Positions 44,856-54,331 are shown, counted from the stretch's first letter. The stretch: DNA of 64,000 nucleotides from Embleya hyalina (GCF_003967355.1 NZ_BIFH01000014.1:594442-658441); one strand, 5' to 3'. Made by a program: numbers and translations. Notes: generated by a model not told the origin, from the sequence alone.

Positions 44856-45024
44856 CCTGCGGAGATGAGGTAGCGGATGGAGCCGGATTCATCCGCTACC
44901 CATCCGCTACCGCCTCGCCACCCGCTACCGCCCCGACGGGCGCCGGTAGCGGACGCATCCGCTACCGCTACCTCATCCGCTACCGAAAACAGGGCTCTGA
45001 CCTGCGCGGTAGCGGAGGTAGCGG
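44817..45024. repeat. iterons CCGCTACC/GGTAGCGG, probable replication origin
   Basis: Twelve exact 8-bp copies in 208 bp: forward at 44817, 44826, 44893, 44904, 44922, 44959, 44965 and 44977, inverted at 44869, 44945, 45008 and 45017. Spacing is irregular. CTGACCTGCG also occurs twice (near 44851 and 44997). The array lies between the rep genes and xis, has no other coding role past 44855, and is typical of an iteron origin. It also fills the gap 44856-45119. Confidence 0.8.
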
Positions 45025-45119
45025 AAGTAGCGCACTTCCGGGAACAGGGCCGGAGCACGAGTCCACCGTGCTTGCCCCTCCTCTTCCAACCGCACCCACC
45101 GTTTGGCTCTGGAGCCGCC

Positions 45120-45335
45120 ATGTCCACCACTCTCACTTCGTTCGGATTCGAGCCCGTGCACTACCGCGTACCTGAAGCCGTGCGGATCCTTCGGTTGAGC
45201 CGGACCGTCGTCTATGACCTGATCCGCACGGGTCGGTTGCGTACGGTCAAGGAAGGCCGTGCTCGGCTGGTACCGGTCTCCGCCATCGCCGAGTACGCCG
45301 CGCTCTTGGAGCGCGAAGCGGAGGGCGCCAAGTGA
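45120..45335 (+). CDS. xis: excisionase
   Basis: A 71-residue HTH_17-type protein (VPEAVRILRLSRTVVYDLIRTGRL), then VKEGRARLVPVSAIAEYA. Size, fold and a 4-nt overlap (GTGA) with the integrase gene identify it as Xis of the AICE. GGAG precedes ATG 45120. Confidence 0.88.
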   Translation: MSTTLTSFGFEPVHYRVPEAVRILRLSRTVVYDLIRTGRLRTVKEGRARLVPVSAIAEYAALLEREAEGAK

Positions 45336-46498
45336 CCAAGCGCCGTAGCAGGGGAGACGGAGGTCTCCACTGGGATGAGAAGCGGCAGCGCTGGATCGCC
45401 ACCGCGAGTCTCGGCTTCGACCCGAGCGGCAAGAGGATCGTGAAGCGGGGGAGTGGCAAAACCAAGACCGACGCCAAGAACAAGCTCAAGGAGGTGTTGC
45501 GCGACTTTGAGGATGGGCTTGCCATCGCGCCCACGAACTTCACGGTGAAGAACGCTGTCGACGACTGGCTTCTGTTCGGTCTGGCCGGACGTGACAAAGG
45601 CACGCTGGACTTCTGGTCCTCCCTCGGACATAACCACGTCATTCCGTCACTCGGCGCTCAGAAGCTTCGTGACCTTCGTGCGGAGCACGTGGACAAGTGG
45701 CTTGCCAAGAAGGCGAAGACGCTCAGCACGCGATCGCTACGGGGCATTCACGAGTGCCTGAACCGCGCGGTCAAGCGGGCCATGTCCCGAGACAAGGTGA
45801 AGCGCAACGTCGTTGAGCTGTGCTCGGTCCCCGCCGGGCTGAAAGGCCGCCCGTCCAAGGCACTGACGCTCGCGCAGGCTGAGGAAGTGCTGCGAGCCGC
45901 CGCGAACACCACGCTGTACGCCTACATCGTGGTGGCCCTGCTCACCGGAGCGCGCTCGGAGGAACTGCGACCTCTGACTTGGGATCACGTGTTCCTGAAA
46001 GGACACCCGGACGCGACTCCGCCGGTGCCGCCCTACATGGCGGTGTGGCGCTCGGTGCGCGCCGGTGGTGACACCAAGACTCGCAGGTCACGGCGCACCA
46101 TCGCCCTGCCACAGCGGTGCTTGGACGTTCTCTGGGAGCACTGGGAGAACCAGGGCTGGGACCGGTTGGCCGCCGGGGACGACTGGGAGGAGAACGGCTT
46201 GGTGTTCGCGTCCGCTGTGGGGAAAGAACTCGACGCCAGCAACGTGCGGCGGGCTTTCCGGCGGGCGCTCAAGGATGTTGAAGGCGTGGACCCGAAGGAA
46301 TGGACACCGCGTGAACTGCGGCACAGCTTCGTGTCGCTGCTCTCGGATGACGGCATGCCGATCGAGAAGATCTCGCAACTGGTCGGGCACTCGGGGACGG
46401 CGGTGACGGAGAAGGTCTACCGCAAGCAGATCCGCCCCGTGGTCCAGACCGGCGCCGTAGCGATGGACGACATCTTCGGGGTCACTCGGGAGCCGTAG
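45332..46498 (+). CDS. int: AICE tyrosine integrase
   Basis: A 388-residue integrase. It has an AP2-like arm-binding N-terminus (GDGGLHWDEKRQRWIATASL), a core-binding SAM-like domain (about 70-155) and a catalytic domain with Arg in TGARSEELR, HxxR in RELRHSFV, His in VGHSG and Tyr in TEKVYRKQ. It is encoded 70 bp from the tRNA-Pro att core and is convergent with that tRNA. It catalyses recombination between attP and the tRNA 3' end. Confidence 0.94.
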   Translation: MTKRRSRGDGGLHWDEKRQRWIATASLGFDPSGKRIVKRGSGKTKTDAKNKLKEVLRDFEDGLAIAPTNFTVKNAVDDWLLFGLAGRDKGTLDFWSSLGHNHVIPSLGAQKLRDLRAEHVDKWLAKKAKTLSTRSLRGIHECLNRAVKRAMSRDKVKRNVVELCSVPAGLKGRPSKALTLAQAEEVLRAAANTTLYAYIVVALLTGARSEELRPLTWDHVFLKGHPDATPPVPPYMAVWRSVRAGGDTKTRRSRRTIALPQRCLDVLWEHWENQGWDRLAAGDDWEENGLVFASAVGKELDASNVRRAFRRALKDVEGVDPKEWTPRELRHSFVSLLSDDGMPIEKISQLVGHSGTAVTEKVYRKQIRPVVQTGAVAMDDIFGVTREP

Positions 46499-46520
46499 TC
46501 ACGCAGTTAGACACTCAGAA
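46499..46520. repeat. arm-type integrase site, right
   Basis: Begins immediately after the int stop (GTCACGCAGTTAGACACTCA and two bases). It matches 34141-34162 at 20 of 22 positions in the same orientation. See that entry. Confidence 0.6.
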
Positions 46521-46524
46521 CGAG

Positions 46525-46560
46525 TCAGGGCCGGTACCTCTCGCGAGATACCGGCCCTGA
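46525..46560. terminator. hairpin after AICE integrase
   Basis: Inverted repeat with 12-nt arms (TCAGGGCCGGTA at 46525-46536, TACCGGCCCTGA at 46549-46560) lying between int and the att core. It mirrors the hairpin after integrase 1. It probably ends int transcription and shields the convergent tRNA. Confidence 0.7.
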
Positions 46561-46568
46561 CCTGCGTA

Positions 46569-46649
<81 letters not shown>

Positions 46650-46763
46650 GTGTTCGGTTGGCCGAACACGGAAACCATATCGCACTCGGGGGGGTGGTCC
46701 GCCACGTGGTTGTTCGGTGGTGTCGGGGGTGGGGAAGGGGGAGCGGTCCGGGAAGATCTTCGG

Positions 46764-47738
46764 GTGGCTTATCCGGTGAATGTCGATGTCGTGCCCCTCG
46801 AGACCTATCCCGATCTGGATGAACTCCAGCGGCTGGGGGTCGGGGCGTTGCTGAGTGACGGGCTCGATGCCGTGGAGGGGTTCGAGGAGGCGGACGGGGT
46901 CGGGGTGGATCTGGTGGATCATCGGGTCACGCCTCGGTCGGATGGGGCCGGGGTGTTGTTGTCGGTGGACGCGCCGACACTGGAGGCGGCCGAGCGGACG
47001 GCTCGGCAGATCGTGCTCGCGGTGTTGGAGGCCAGCGTGTTGCTCGCGGATTGGCGGGTGGTGCGCAGCGAGGTGCAGCTGCACGACGAACTCGTGTACG
47101 AGAGTCTGATGGCCGCCGAGGGGCCGGACGCGCCCGCGGAGGATCCGACCATGCGGGCGCGGCGGCCGATGCCGGAGGAGCGGCTGCGGATCGAGCGGCA
47201 GGCGGCGGGGGTGCGGGCGTTCGGGCTCGACGCGTTCGGTTGTGAGCCCGATACCGCGCAGCCCGACGTGCCGGAGGAGAAGGCCCGGCTCGCGGCGGGC
47301 GCCGTGGCCGCCTCCGTCGGGGTGCTGATCGACCTCCTGTTCACCGACCTCGTCAATCTGCGCGAGGAGGACGGCGCCTCGTTCTTCGTCCTCGACGCGT
47401 TGCCGCTGACCGAGGAGGGGTTCGTGCGGCGCTTCGTGGTGGCCGCGGTCACCGTCACCGGGCGGCTAGCCGGGACCGAGTGGGCGCCGCCCGGCTGTTT
47501 CGCCGAGGAGATGGCGCTGCGGTTGCTGGTGGATCAGGCGGCGTCGCTGCTGGAGCGGCACGGGCTCTACGACGACGACGTCGAGGCCGCCTTCGTCACC
47601 TTCAGCGACGCGGCCTCCGACGACCCAGAGACCGTCGAGCCGCGCCTGTCGGATCCCGGTCCGGAGGAGTGGTTCGACCCCATCGTGCCCGGGCGGGCCG
47701 TACACGGATATCTGAGAGCGAACCGACATGAGTGGTGA
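46764..47738 (+). CDS. conserved actinobacterial hypothetical protein
   Basis: A 324-residue soluble, acidic, mainly helical protein (LDAVEGFEEADGVGVDLVDHRV; ERTARQIVLAVLEASVLL). No motif or family that I can name. GTG 46764 follows GGGAAG by 8 nt. Its last codons overlap the start of the AraC gene by 11 nt, suggesting coupling. Confidence 0.65.
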   Translation: MAYPVNVDVVPLETYPDLDELQRLGVGALLSDGLDAVEGFEEADGVGVDLVDHRVTPRSDGAGVLLSVDAPTLEAAERTARQIVLAVLEASVLLADWRVVRSEVQLHDELVYESLMAAEGPDAPAEDPTMRARRPMPEERLRIERQAAGVRAFGLDAFGCEPDTAQPDVPEEKARLAAGAVAASVGVLIDLLFTDLVNLREEDGASFFVLDALPLTEEGFVRRFVVAAVTVTGRLAGTEWAPPGCFAEEMALRLLVDQAASLLERHGLYDDDVEAAFVTFSDAASDDPETVEPRLSDPGPEEWFDPIVPGRAVHGYLRANRHEW

Positions 47739-48657
47739 GCCCGACCCCGGGGCACGACGCGTGGGCCGAGGCGGCGGCGACGTCCTCGGCCCCGCCGCCG
47801 TGGACCGCGCCGTGTGGACCCGCGTACAAGGCGTCCAGGACGCGCCCCTGGACCTGATGACCGCCCGCTTCCGGCGGCACCGCTACGCCCCGCACGCGCA
47901 CGAGGAGTACGCGATCGGCGTCTGCGTCGAGGGCGTCGAGCAGATCAACTACCGAGGCGCAGTACACCGCTCCGGCCCCGGCGCCGTGGTCGTCGCCGAG
48001 CCGGGGGAGACGCACACCGGCGGGCCGGGCATCCCCGAGGGGTACGCCTACCGGGTCTTCTACCCCTCCACCACCCTGGTCGGCGAGGACCTGCCCGGCC
48101 CCGCGCCGCACTTCCCGTCGCTGATCGTCGCCGACCCGGCGCTCGCCGCCGAGATGGTCGCCGTACACGTGCACCTGACCACCGGCGGTGACGCCTTCGA
48201 GGGCGAGTCCCGGCTCGTGGAGGTGCTGCGCGCCCTCGTCGGCCGACACGCGGTCCGCGAGCAGGCGCGCCGGCGCACCTCGCCGGACGCCGCCCGGGTG
48301 GCCCGCGCCGTCCGGGATCGGCTGGCCGACCAACTCGTCGAGCCACCGTCGCTGAGCGAGCTGGCGGCCGGGATCGGCCTGTCCCGCTACCAGACCCTGC
48401 GCGCCTTCCGCGACGTGGCGGGCCTGCCCCCGTACGCCTGGCTCGCCCAGCACCGCGTCGCCCGCGCCCAGGCGCTCCTGGCCCGGGGGATGACGCCCGC
48501 CGGGGCCGCCCTGGCCGTCGGCTTCGCGGACCAGGCGCACCTGGGCCGATGGTTTCGCCGCGTGCTCGGCGTCACGCCCGCCGGCTACCGCAGCAGCGTG
48601 CTGCGCGACAGCGTGCCGTGCAACAACGTTCTAGACCGATCGGCCCCGTGTGGTTGA
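47728..48657 (+). CDS. AraC-family regulator (cupin sensor)
   Basis: A 309-residue protein. The N-terminal cupin-like domain (HRYAPHAHEEYAIGVCVEG, GAVVVAEPGETH) is followed by a C-terminal double HTH (SLSELAAGIGLSRYQTLRAFRD; AALAVGFADQAHLGRWFRRVLG). This architecture usually occurs next to an exporter gene, and an EamA transporter follows 37 nt later here, so it probably controls that transporter. Confidence 0.9.
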   Translation: MSGEPDPGARRVGRGGGDVLGPAAVDRAVWTRVQGVQDAPLDLMTARFRRHRYAPHAHEEYAIGVCVEGVEQINYRGAVHRSGPGAVVVAEPGETHTGGPGIPEGYAYRVFYPSTTLVGEDLPGPAPHFPSLIVADPALAAEMVAVHVHLTTGGDAFEGESRLVEVLRALVGRHAVREQARRRTSPDAARVARAVRDRLADQLVEPPSLSELAAGIGLSRYQTLRAFRDVAGLPPYAWLAQHRVARAQALLARGMTPAGAALAVGFADQAHLGRWFRRVLGVTPAGYRSSVLRDSVPCNNVLDRSAPCG

Positions 48658-48694
48658 TCATCCACTTCGATCCAGAGATTGAGGGGACACGGCC

Positions 48695-49672
48695 GTGAGT
48701 CGTCGTGGAGCGTTGTTGTTCGCGTGCATGTGCGTGATCTGGGGGATCCCGTACCTGCTGATCAAGGTCGCGGTGGACGAGGTGTCGCCGGGCGTGCTGG
48801 TGTTCGCGCGTACCGGGCTCGGCGCCCTGCTGCTGTTGCCGTTCGCGCTGCGCGGTGGGGGGATGCGCGGGCTGGCCCCGTACAAGTGGCCGCTGCTCGT
48901 CTTCGCGGTCACCGAGTTCGTCGGGCCGTGGTGGATGCTCTCGGACGCCGAGCGGCGGCTGTCCAGCTCGACCACCGGGCTGCTGATCGCGTCCGTGCCG
49001 ATCTTCGGGGCGGTACTGGTCTACCTGACCGGCGGCACCGAGCGGATGGGGCCGGTGCGCTGGGCCGGCCTCGCGATCGGGTTCGGCGGCGTCGCGGTGC
49101 TGGCCGGGCCGACGCTGGGCGGCGGCGACCCCTGGGCGGCGGTCGAGGTATTGGCCACGGCCCTGTGCTACGCGGGCGCGGCGCTGGTGGCCGAGCGTCG
49201 GCTCAAGGATGTGCCGAGTCTGCCGATGACCGTGGTCTGCCTCGGCTTCACCGCACTGGTGTACACACCGCTCGCCGCCGTGCAGTGGCCCGCGCACGCG
49301 CCGGGCGGCAAGGCGCTCGGCGCGATCGGCGTACTGGCCCTGGTGTGCACCGCCATCGCGATGGTGATCTTCTTCGAACTGGTCCGCGAGGTCGGCGCGG
49401 CCCGCGCCACGGTCATCACCTACGTCAACCCGGCGGTCGCGGTGGCGGCCGGCGTACTGATCCTGGACGAGACGTTCACCCTCGCGATCGGCGCGTCGTT
49501 CGTCCTGATCCTGGGCGGGGCGGTACTGGCCACCCGCAAGAACGCCGCACCGGCCGCCACTCCGGCCGCCACTCCGGCCGGAGCGGCGGCGACGGAGACC
49601 GAGGTGACCGCCACGACCGCCGCCACCGACGAACTGCCCGGATCCATGGACGCCTCGACACAGAGCGGCTGA
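48695..49672 (+). CDS. EamA/DMT-superfamily exporter
   Basis: A 325-residue inner-membrane protein with ten predicted helices in two EamA repeats (first LLFACMCVIWGIPYLLIKV, second from LATALCYAGAALVAERR). The C-terminal tail is Ala/Thr-rich (about 285-325, PAATPAATPAGAAAT). It probably exports amino acids or other metabolites. GAGGGG precedes GTG 48695. It forms a regulator/transporter pair with the AraC gene. Confidence 0.9.
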   Translation: MSRRGALLFACMCVIWGIPYLLIKVAVDEVSPGVLVFARTGLGALLLLPFALRGGGMRGLAPYKWPLLVFAVTEFVGPWWMLSDAERRLSSSTTGLLIASVPIFGAVLVYLTGGTERMGPVRWAGLAIGFGGVAVLAGPTLGGGDPWAAVEVLATALCYAGAALVAERRLKDVPSLPMTVVCLGFTALVYTPLAAVQWPAHAPGGKALGAIGVLALVCTAIAMVIFFELVREVGAARATVITYVNPAVAVAAGVLILDETFTLAIGASFVLILGGAVLATRKNAAPAATPAATPAGAAATETEVTATTAATDELPGSMDASTQSG

Positions 49673-49825
49673 CCCCCCCGGGCGGTGGCAGGCGCGTGCC
49701 CCCGCCCGGACCGCGCCCGGGACCACGCCCGCACCCTCGAAGGCGCCCACCCCCACCGCAACCCATCGGCAACAACCGCCCGTTCCCCCTCGGACGCAGC
49801 CCGCCCCGCATGGCATCGTGACGGG

Positions 49826-51076
49826 ATGACGAGCCATGGGGGAATCGATCCGCGCCCGAGCGGCACCGGCCGAGGGCACCGCTCACGCCGGCCCGCCGAA
49901 GCCGAACTACGCGCCGTGATCGGGCCGTTGGCCGAGATCGAACGGCTGCCCACCTCGGCCGGCGAGCGGGAGGCCGCGCACCGGATAGCCGACCTGCTGC
50001 GCACGCTGGGCGCCACCGACGCCGCGGTCGAGGAGGAGCCGGCGTACACGTCCTACGCGCGCCCGATCGGCACCCTCACCGCCCTGGCCACCGCCGCCGG
50101 CCTGCTCGCCGGCCGCTCCCGCGTGGCCGCGACGGCGGTCGCGGTCGCGGCCACCCTGGGCATCGCCGACGACATCTCCTACCGCCGCCAATACGCCCGC
50201 AGGGCGCTCGGCGGTCGCCGACGCACCGCCCACAACGTGGTCGCCTCGGTCGGTGACCCGGACGCGCCACGCACCCTCGTGGTGACCGCCCACCACGACG
50301 CGGCGCCCACCGGCGCGGTGTTCGACGAACGGGCCGCACGCCTGCTCGCCACCCGCTACCCGCACCTGCTCGACCGGGTCGGCGAGAACCCGCCGCTGTG
50401 GTGGCCGGTCGTCGCCGGCCCCGCCCTGATCGCGCTCGGCACGGCCACCGGCGCCAAGAGCCTGCGCCGCGCCGGCATCGGCCTCGCCGCCCTGTCCACC
50501 GCCGCGTTCACCCAGATCGGCCGCAGCCGCGCGGTCCCCGGCGCCAACGACAACCTGTCCGGCGTGGCCGTACTGGTCGCCCTCGCCCGCACACTGCGCG
50601 ACGAACCCGTGGACGGCGTCAGGGTGTTGCTCGTCTCGGCCGGCGCCGAGGAGGCCCTGCAGGAGGGCATCCGCGGCTTCGCCCGCCGACACTTCCTCGA
50701 CCTCGACCGCGAACGCACCTGGTTCCTGAACGTCGACACCGTCGGGTCCGGAAACCTCGTACTCCTCGAAGCAGAGGGCCCGTTGCGCATGGAGCCCTAC
50801 GACGTCCCGTTCAACAACCTGCTCTCCGAGTGCGCCACCCGCAACGACATCAAGGTCCTGACCGGCCTGCGCTCGCGCAGCTCCACCGACGGCGTGGTGC
50901 CCAACCGGCACGGCTACCCCACCGCGACGCTGGTCTCCATCGACGACCAGAAGCTGATCCCGCACTACCACCTGCACACCGACCTGCCCGAACACGTCGA
51001 CTACGACTGCGTCGCCGACGCCTGCGCCCTGACCGAAGCCGCCGCCCGGGCGCTGGCGTCGGAGAAACCCGAGTAG
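49826..51076 (+). CDS. M28-family peptidase with internal hydrophobic segments
   Basis: A 416-residue protein. Metal ligands lie in VTAHHDAAP, PGANDNLSGV, GAEEALQEG, NVDTVGSGN and a late His in PHYHLHTD, as in M28 aminopeptidases. Two hydrophobic stretches (about 78-115 and 190-225) interrupt the fold, suggesting membrane association. There is no classical signal peptide. The start at ATG 49826 lacks a strong ribosome site. Confidence 0.8.
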   Translation: MTSHGGIDPRPSGTGRGHRSRRPAEAELRAVIGPLAEIERLPTSAGEREAAHRIADLLRTLGATDAAVEEEPAYTSYARPIGTLTALATAAGLLAGRSRVAATAVAVAATLGIADDISYRRQYARRALGGRRRTAHNVVASVGDPDAPRTLVVTAHHDAAPTGAVFDERAARLLATRYPHLLDRVGENPPLWWPVVAGPALIALGTATGAKSLRRAGIGLAALSTAAFTQIGRSRAVPGANDNLSGVAVLVALARTLRDEPVDGVRVLLVSAGAEEALQEGIRGFARRHFLDLDRERTWFLNVDTVGSGNLVLLEAEGPLRMEPYDVPFNNLLSECATRNDIKVLTGLRSRSSTDGVVPNRHGYPTATLVSIDDQKLIPHYHLHTDLPEHVDYDCVADACALTEAAARALASEKPE

Positions 51077-51080
51077 GCAC

Positions 51081-51205
51081 CAACCTGCACCCGCACCCGA
51101 CCTGCACTCGCACCTGACCCGCACTCGCACCCGAGCCGCACTCGCACCCGACCCGCGCACGCACACGCACACGCACACCAGCACCAGCACCCACACACAC
51201 CTCGC
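51081..51205. repeat. low-complexity CRCACYCG repeats
   Basis: About 125 bp of degenerate CACCCGCACTCG-like units ending in a CACACG run, filling the gap between the M28 gene and the convergent nuclease gene. It could form hairpins poorly and may act as a spacer; no coding signal. Confidence 0.7.
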
Positions 51206-51267
51206 GCCCGATGCCGAAACCACCGACACCGGGCGCGAGTCGACGCACCATCACATCGAGGATCCGG

Positions 51268-53772
51268 CTACGAACGCTCGAACAACTCCTCCCACAACTG
51301 CTCCAGCCGATCCAGGAAGTCGTTGCCCGTACTCGGATGCACGCGCAGCACCTGCGGATCGTGATCGCTCGCCTGGTCCGCGAACGCCGCGTTCACGTGC
51401 ACGATGTCGTACTCGAACCGGCTGAGCCGAGGGCTGGTCAGAATGTGGTCGAGCATCTGGCTGTTGCCGTTGAACACATACCCCCACCGCTCGTTCGCCG
51501 GCAGCGTGTCGACCATCGTGCGCAGCGCCCCGCCGTCCGTGAGCGTCTTCAGCGTCGGGGAGAACGCGAAGTCGTTCAGGTCGCCCAGGAGCACCAGGTT
51601 CGCCCGCGGGTCGGAGCGGAGCAGTTCGTCCACGAAGCCGCGCAGCACCTTCGCCTGCGCCACCCGCTGCACCTCGGAACCGCGCGTCGGCGGCTGGAAT
51701 CGGCTGTCCAGCGCCTGGTCGCCGCCCTTGGAGGCGAAGTGGTTCGCGATCACGAACACGGTCTTGCCGCGGAAGCGGAACTCGCCCGCGAGCGGCTTGC
51801 GGCTGCTGTCCCACGCCGCGTCCGTCGGCGCCACCCGGCCGGGCGACTGGGTCAGCTGGGTACGCCCGAGCCAGTCCTTGCGCACGCCCACCGCGCTGGT
51901 CGAGCCGCCGCCGGGACGGTCCACGAACTCCACGCGCGTAGCGTCGAACAGGAACGCGGTGCGGATGTTCCCGCCCGGCTGGCCGCCGTCCTTGCCGTCG
52001 ACCGGTTCGATCGAACGCCACGAATAGGCGGGCCCGCCCGCGGCCCTGATCGCCGCGACCAACTGGTCCAGGGTCTGATTCGCGGCCACCACACCGTCGT
52101 TGGTGGGTCCGCTGTTGTCCTGGATCTCCTCCAGGGCCACCACGTCGGGCGTCGCCAGGTTGGTGACGATGCCCTTCGCGAGGCGGTCGAACTTGGCCTG
52201 CGGGTCCTTGGGGGAGAGGTTCTCCACGTTGTAGGTGGCGACCGCGAGTTCGGACTTCTTCTGATCCCGCGTGGTCTCCGGCGTCAACGCGCCCTTGGTC
52301 ACCTTGCCCAGGGTCGTCGCGGCCAGCGTGTAGCCGCCGAACTGGTCGTAGGTTAACGGGCCCGTGGTCTCGCCGGTGAGCGTGTCGCCGACGTTCGCCT
52401 GCGGGAACGGCTCCTGGGCGAACGGGATCAGCGAGGAGACCTTGATCCGACCGCTGTTCTGCGCGTCGTAGCCGGCGTACAGCGTGCCGCCCTGCGCGGT
52501 CGGGTTCTGCGTCGGCTCGACGGTGACCCACAACTCGCCGTGCGTGTTGCTCGGGCCGACCACACGCGAGTCGGCTACGCGCGTCAATTGGCCTTCGAGC
52601 GACTCGTACAGGTCCAGCGCGTACTTCGTCGGCTCCAGCGGCAGCGCCTCGATCGACGGCGCCCCGACGGGCACGTACACATCCGGCACGGAGGCCGCGT
52701 CGAGCAGCACGGGGGCGGGCAGCGCCTGACCGGACGCGTCGATCACCCAGGTGGCGTCGGCGAGTTGGGTCAGCGACTGGCCACCGATGTCCGCGCCGCC
52801 CGGATAGAACTCGTCGACCCGACCGGTCACCTTCACCGCGTCGCCGACCGCGACCTTCGGCGTCACCGCACCGGTGAACACGAACAGCCCCTCGGAGGTG
52901 CGGGGATCGTCGTCCGCCAGGGTGTCCTGGAACCAAAAGCCGCGCGCGGTACCGAAACCGCGAACGCCGGTGACCACGCCCGGCACGCTCGTCACCCGCG
53001 TGCCCTTCTTCGGCGACACCCGCGTGGTGCCCTGGATGTCGTGGATCCGCGCACTGGTCGGCTCCGGCTCGCCGCCGGGGTCGGTCGGACCCTGCCCGTG
53101 CGCGTTGAGCGGGGTCGGCGCGCCCGCCGCGAAGTCGGCGCCGTTGTCGTCGGTGTCCGCGAGCGCCGAAGTGCGGGCCACCGACGTGGAGTTCGTGGCG
53201 GCGGCCGCCGGGGTGCCCTCGCGGACCACCGCGTCGCCGTAGCCGACCACGTCCACGACCCGGCCGTCCGCGAGGCAGTCCGCGGCGGTCAGGCAGGTGA
53301 GCGCGGTGGTGCCGCGGACCAGGGCGACGGTGCCGGCGGTCCCGGACATGTTGATCGAGCCCGCCGCGTCCGGGGCGGGCAGCGCGACGGTGCCGCCGGC
53401 GCCCTTGGCCTCGCCGATCAGGTACCGGCCGCCCGGCGCCACCGAGCCGGTCAGCGCGGTGACCTGCCAGGCCGAGGTCGGCTTGGGCGCGGCCGGGAGG
53501 TACTGCACGCTCCAACCGTCGACCGCGACCGCGGCCGAACCCTTGTTGGCCAACTCGACGAAGTCGTTGGTCAGGGTCGCGCCGCTGTTGCCGCCACCGC
53601 CGTACACCTCGGCGAGCAGTACGTCCACGGCCGGCGCCGCGACGGCCGGAGCGGGCGCGACGACGAGCGCGGTGCCGGCGAGGGCGCCGGCCACGGTCGT
53701 GGCCACGACACCGATCCGGCGCCGCGACCCCGACGCGGATCGTCGTCGAGACGATTGCTGACGGAATGTCAC
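51268..53772 (-). CDS. secreted nuclease: lamin-tail domain plus endonuclease/exonuclease/phosphatase
   Basis: An 834-residue exported protein. Signal peptide (VVATTVAGALAGTALVVAPAP, cleavage near AVAA), a lamin-tail domain (VDVLLAEVYGGGGNSGATLT, DFVELANKG), an OB-fold-like middle, then an EEP nuclease domain (about 520-830) with ATYNVENLSPKD, VVALEEIQDN, VFVIANHFASKGG, LVLLGDLNDF and SDHDPQVL. This matches the ExeM/NucH extracellular DNase family, used to scavenge phosphate or degrade DNA. The GTG at 53772 has GGAGG 6 nt upstream; the longer frame has no such site. Confidence 0.92.
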   Translation of the reverse strand: MTFRQQSSRRRSASGSRRRIGVVATTVAGALAGTALVVAPAPAVAAPAVDVLLAEVYGGGGNSGATLTNDFVELANKGSAAVAVDGWSVQYLPAAPKPTSAWQVTALTGSVAPGGRYLIGEAKGAGGTVALPAPDAAGSINMSGTAGTVALVRGTTALTCLTAADCLADGRVVDVVGYGDAVVREGTPAAAATNSTSVARTSALADTDDNGADFAAGAPTPLNAHGQGPTDPGGEPEPTSARIHDIQGTTRVSPKKGTRVTSVPGVVTGVRGFGTARGFWFQDTLADDDPRTSEGLFVFTGAVTPKVAVGDAVKVTGRVDEFYPGGADIGGQSLTQLADATWVIDASGQALPAPVLLDAASVPDVYVPVGAPSIEALPLEPTKYALDLYESLEGQLTRVADSRVVGPSNTHGELWVTVEPTQNPTAQGGTLYAGYDAQNSGRIKVSSLIPFAQEPFPQANVGDTLTGETTGPLTYDQFGGYTLAATTLGKVTKGALTPETTRDQKKSELAVATYNVENLSPKDPQAKFDRLAKGIVTNLATPDVVALEEIQDNSGPTNDGVVAANQTLDQLVAAIRAAGGPAYSWRSIEPVDGKDGGQPGGNIRTAFLFDATRVEFVDRPGGGSTSAVGVRKDWLGRTQLTQSPGRVAPTDAAWDSSRKPLAGEFRFRGKTVFVIANHFASKGGDQALDSRFQPPTRGSEVQRVAQAKVLRGFVDELLRSDPRANLVLLGDLNDFAFSPTLKTLTDGGALRTMVDTLPANERWGYVFNGNSQMLDHILTSPRLSRFEYDIVHVNAAFADQASDHDPQVLRVHPSTGNDFLDRLEQLWEELFERS

Positions 53773-53932
53773 CCAGAGCCTCCGAAATGTGAAAGGGACA
53801 GGTTCGGGACATTCTCCGGACTCCGGGTGAACGGCGTCCATCGTTTGGGCGGCCCGAAGGGGGCCAAGGTTCACCCGGCGTCCGAATCTTTTCCGCCCGA
53901 CCGTTCGGGCCCGTCGGCCTGCGCGCAACGAC

Positions 53933-53985
53933 GCATCACAGACCGCGCATCACAGACCGGCATCACAGACCACGCACCACAGACC
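53933..53985. repeat. four copies of GCATCACAGACC
   Basis: 12-bp units at 53933, 53947, 53960 and 53974 (the last with one change). A further degenerate stretch runs to about 54110. It lies in the non-coding gap between the nuclease gene and the tRNA-Cys pair. Confidence 0.8.
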
Positions 53986-54136
53986 ACGCACCACGTGGCA
54001 CGCACCGCAGGACGCAGGACGCGGAACATGGACCGCGCATCGCGCAGCACGCACCACATGGCACTCACCACGCGGCACGCGGCACGCAACAGTCGGCGCG
54101 TATCGACAACCACGCGACGCCCATGCGCCGCTTCGG

Positions 54137-54207
54137 AGATGGAGGCGGGATTCGAACCCGCGTACACGGTTTTGCGGACCGCTGCCTTGCCTCTCGGCCA
54201 CTCCATC
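54137..54207 (-). tRNA. tRNA-Cys (GCA), second copy with C at position 33
   Basis: 71-nt cloverleaf: acceptor GATGGAG/CTCCATC, discriminator U, T-loop GTTCGAATC, anticodon stem CGGT/ACCG with loop CCGCAAA. Position 33, almost always U, is C here (complement of 54176). Otherwise close to the neighbouring tRNA-Cys. It is possibly a divergent duplicate with altered function. Confidence 0.8.
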
Positions 54208-54216
54208 GGGACTACG

Positions 54217-54287
54217 AGGTGGAGACGGGATTCGAACCCGCGTGAACGGCTTTGCAGGCCGCTGCCTAACCTCTCGGCCACTCCACC
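54217..54287 (-). tRNA. tRNA-Cys (GCA)
   Basis: 71-nt cloverleaf: acceptor GGTGGAG/CTCCACC, discriminator U as usual for Cys, anticodon loop CTGCAAA (U33 present). It lies 9 nt upstream of the second copy, so both are probably processed from one transcript. Confidence 0.94.
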
Positions 54288-54331
54288 AGGCCTTTGTTCC
54301 CTCAGCCTTCGTTGCTCCCCAACCTCGCTAC

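Noticed and set aside
44817-45024. Repeat array considered as CRISPR
   Set aside because: Units are only 8 bp, occur in both orientations and have irregular spacing; they fit iterons, and no cas gene is present.
51251-53812. 853-codon reverse-strand frame over the secreted nuclease
   Set aside because: It overlaps the nuclease gene in another frame, is Arg/Gly/Ala-rich low complexity and has no motif.
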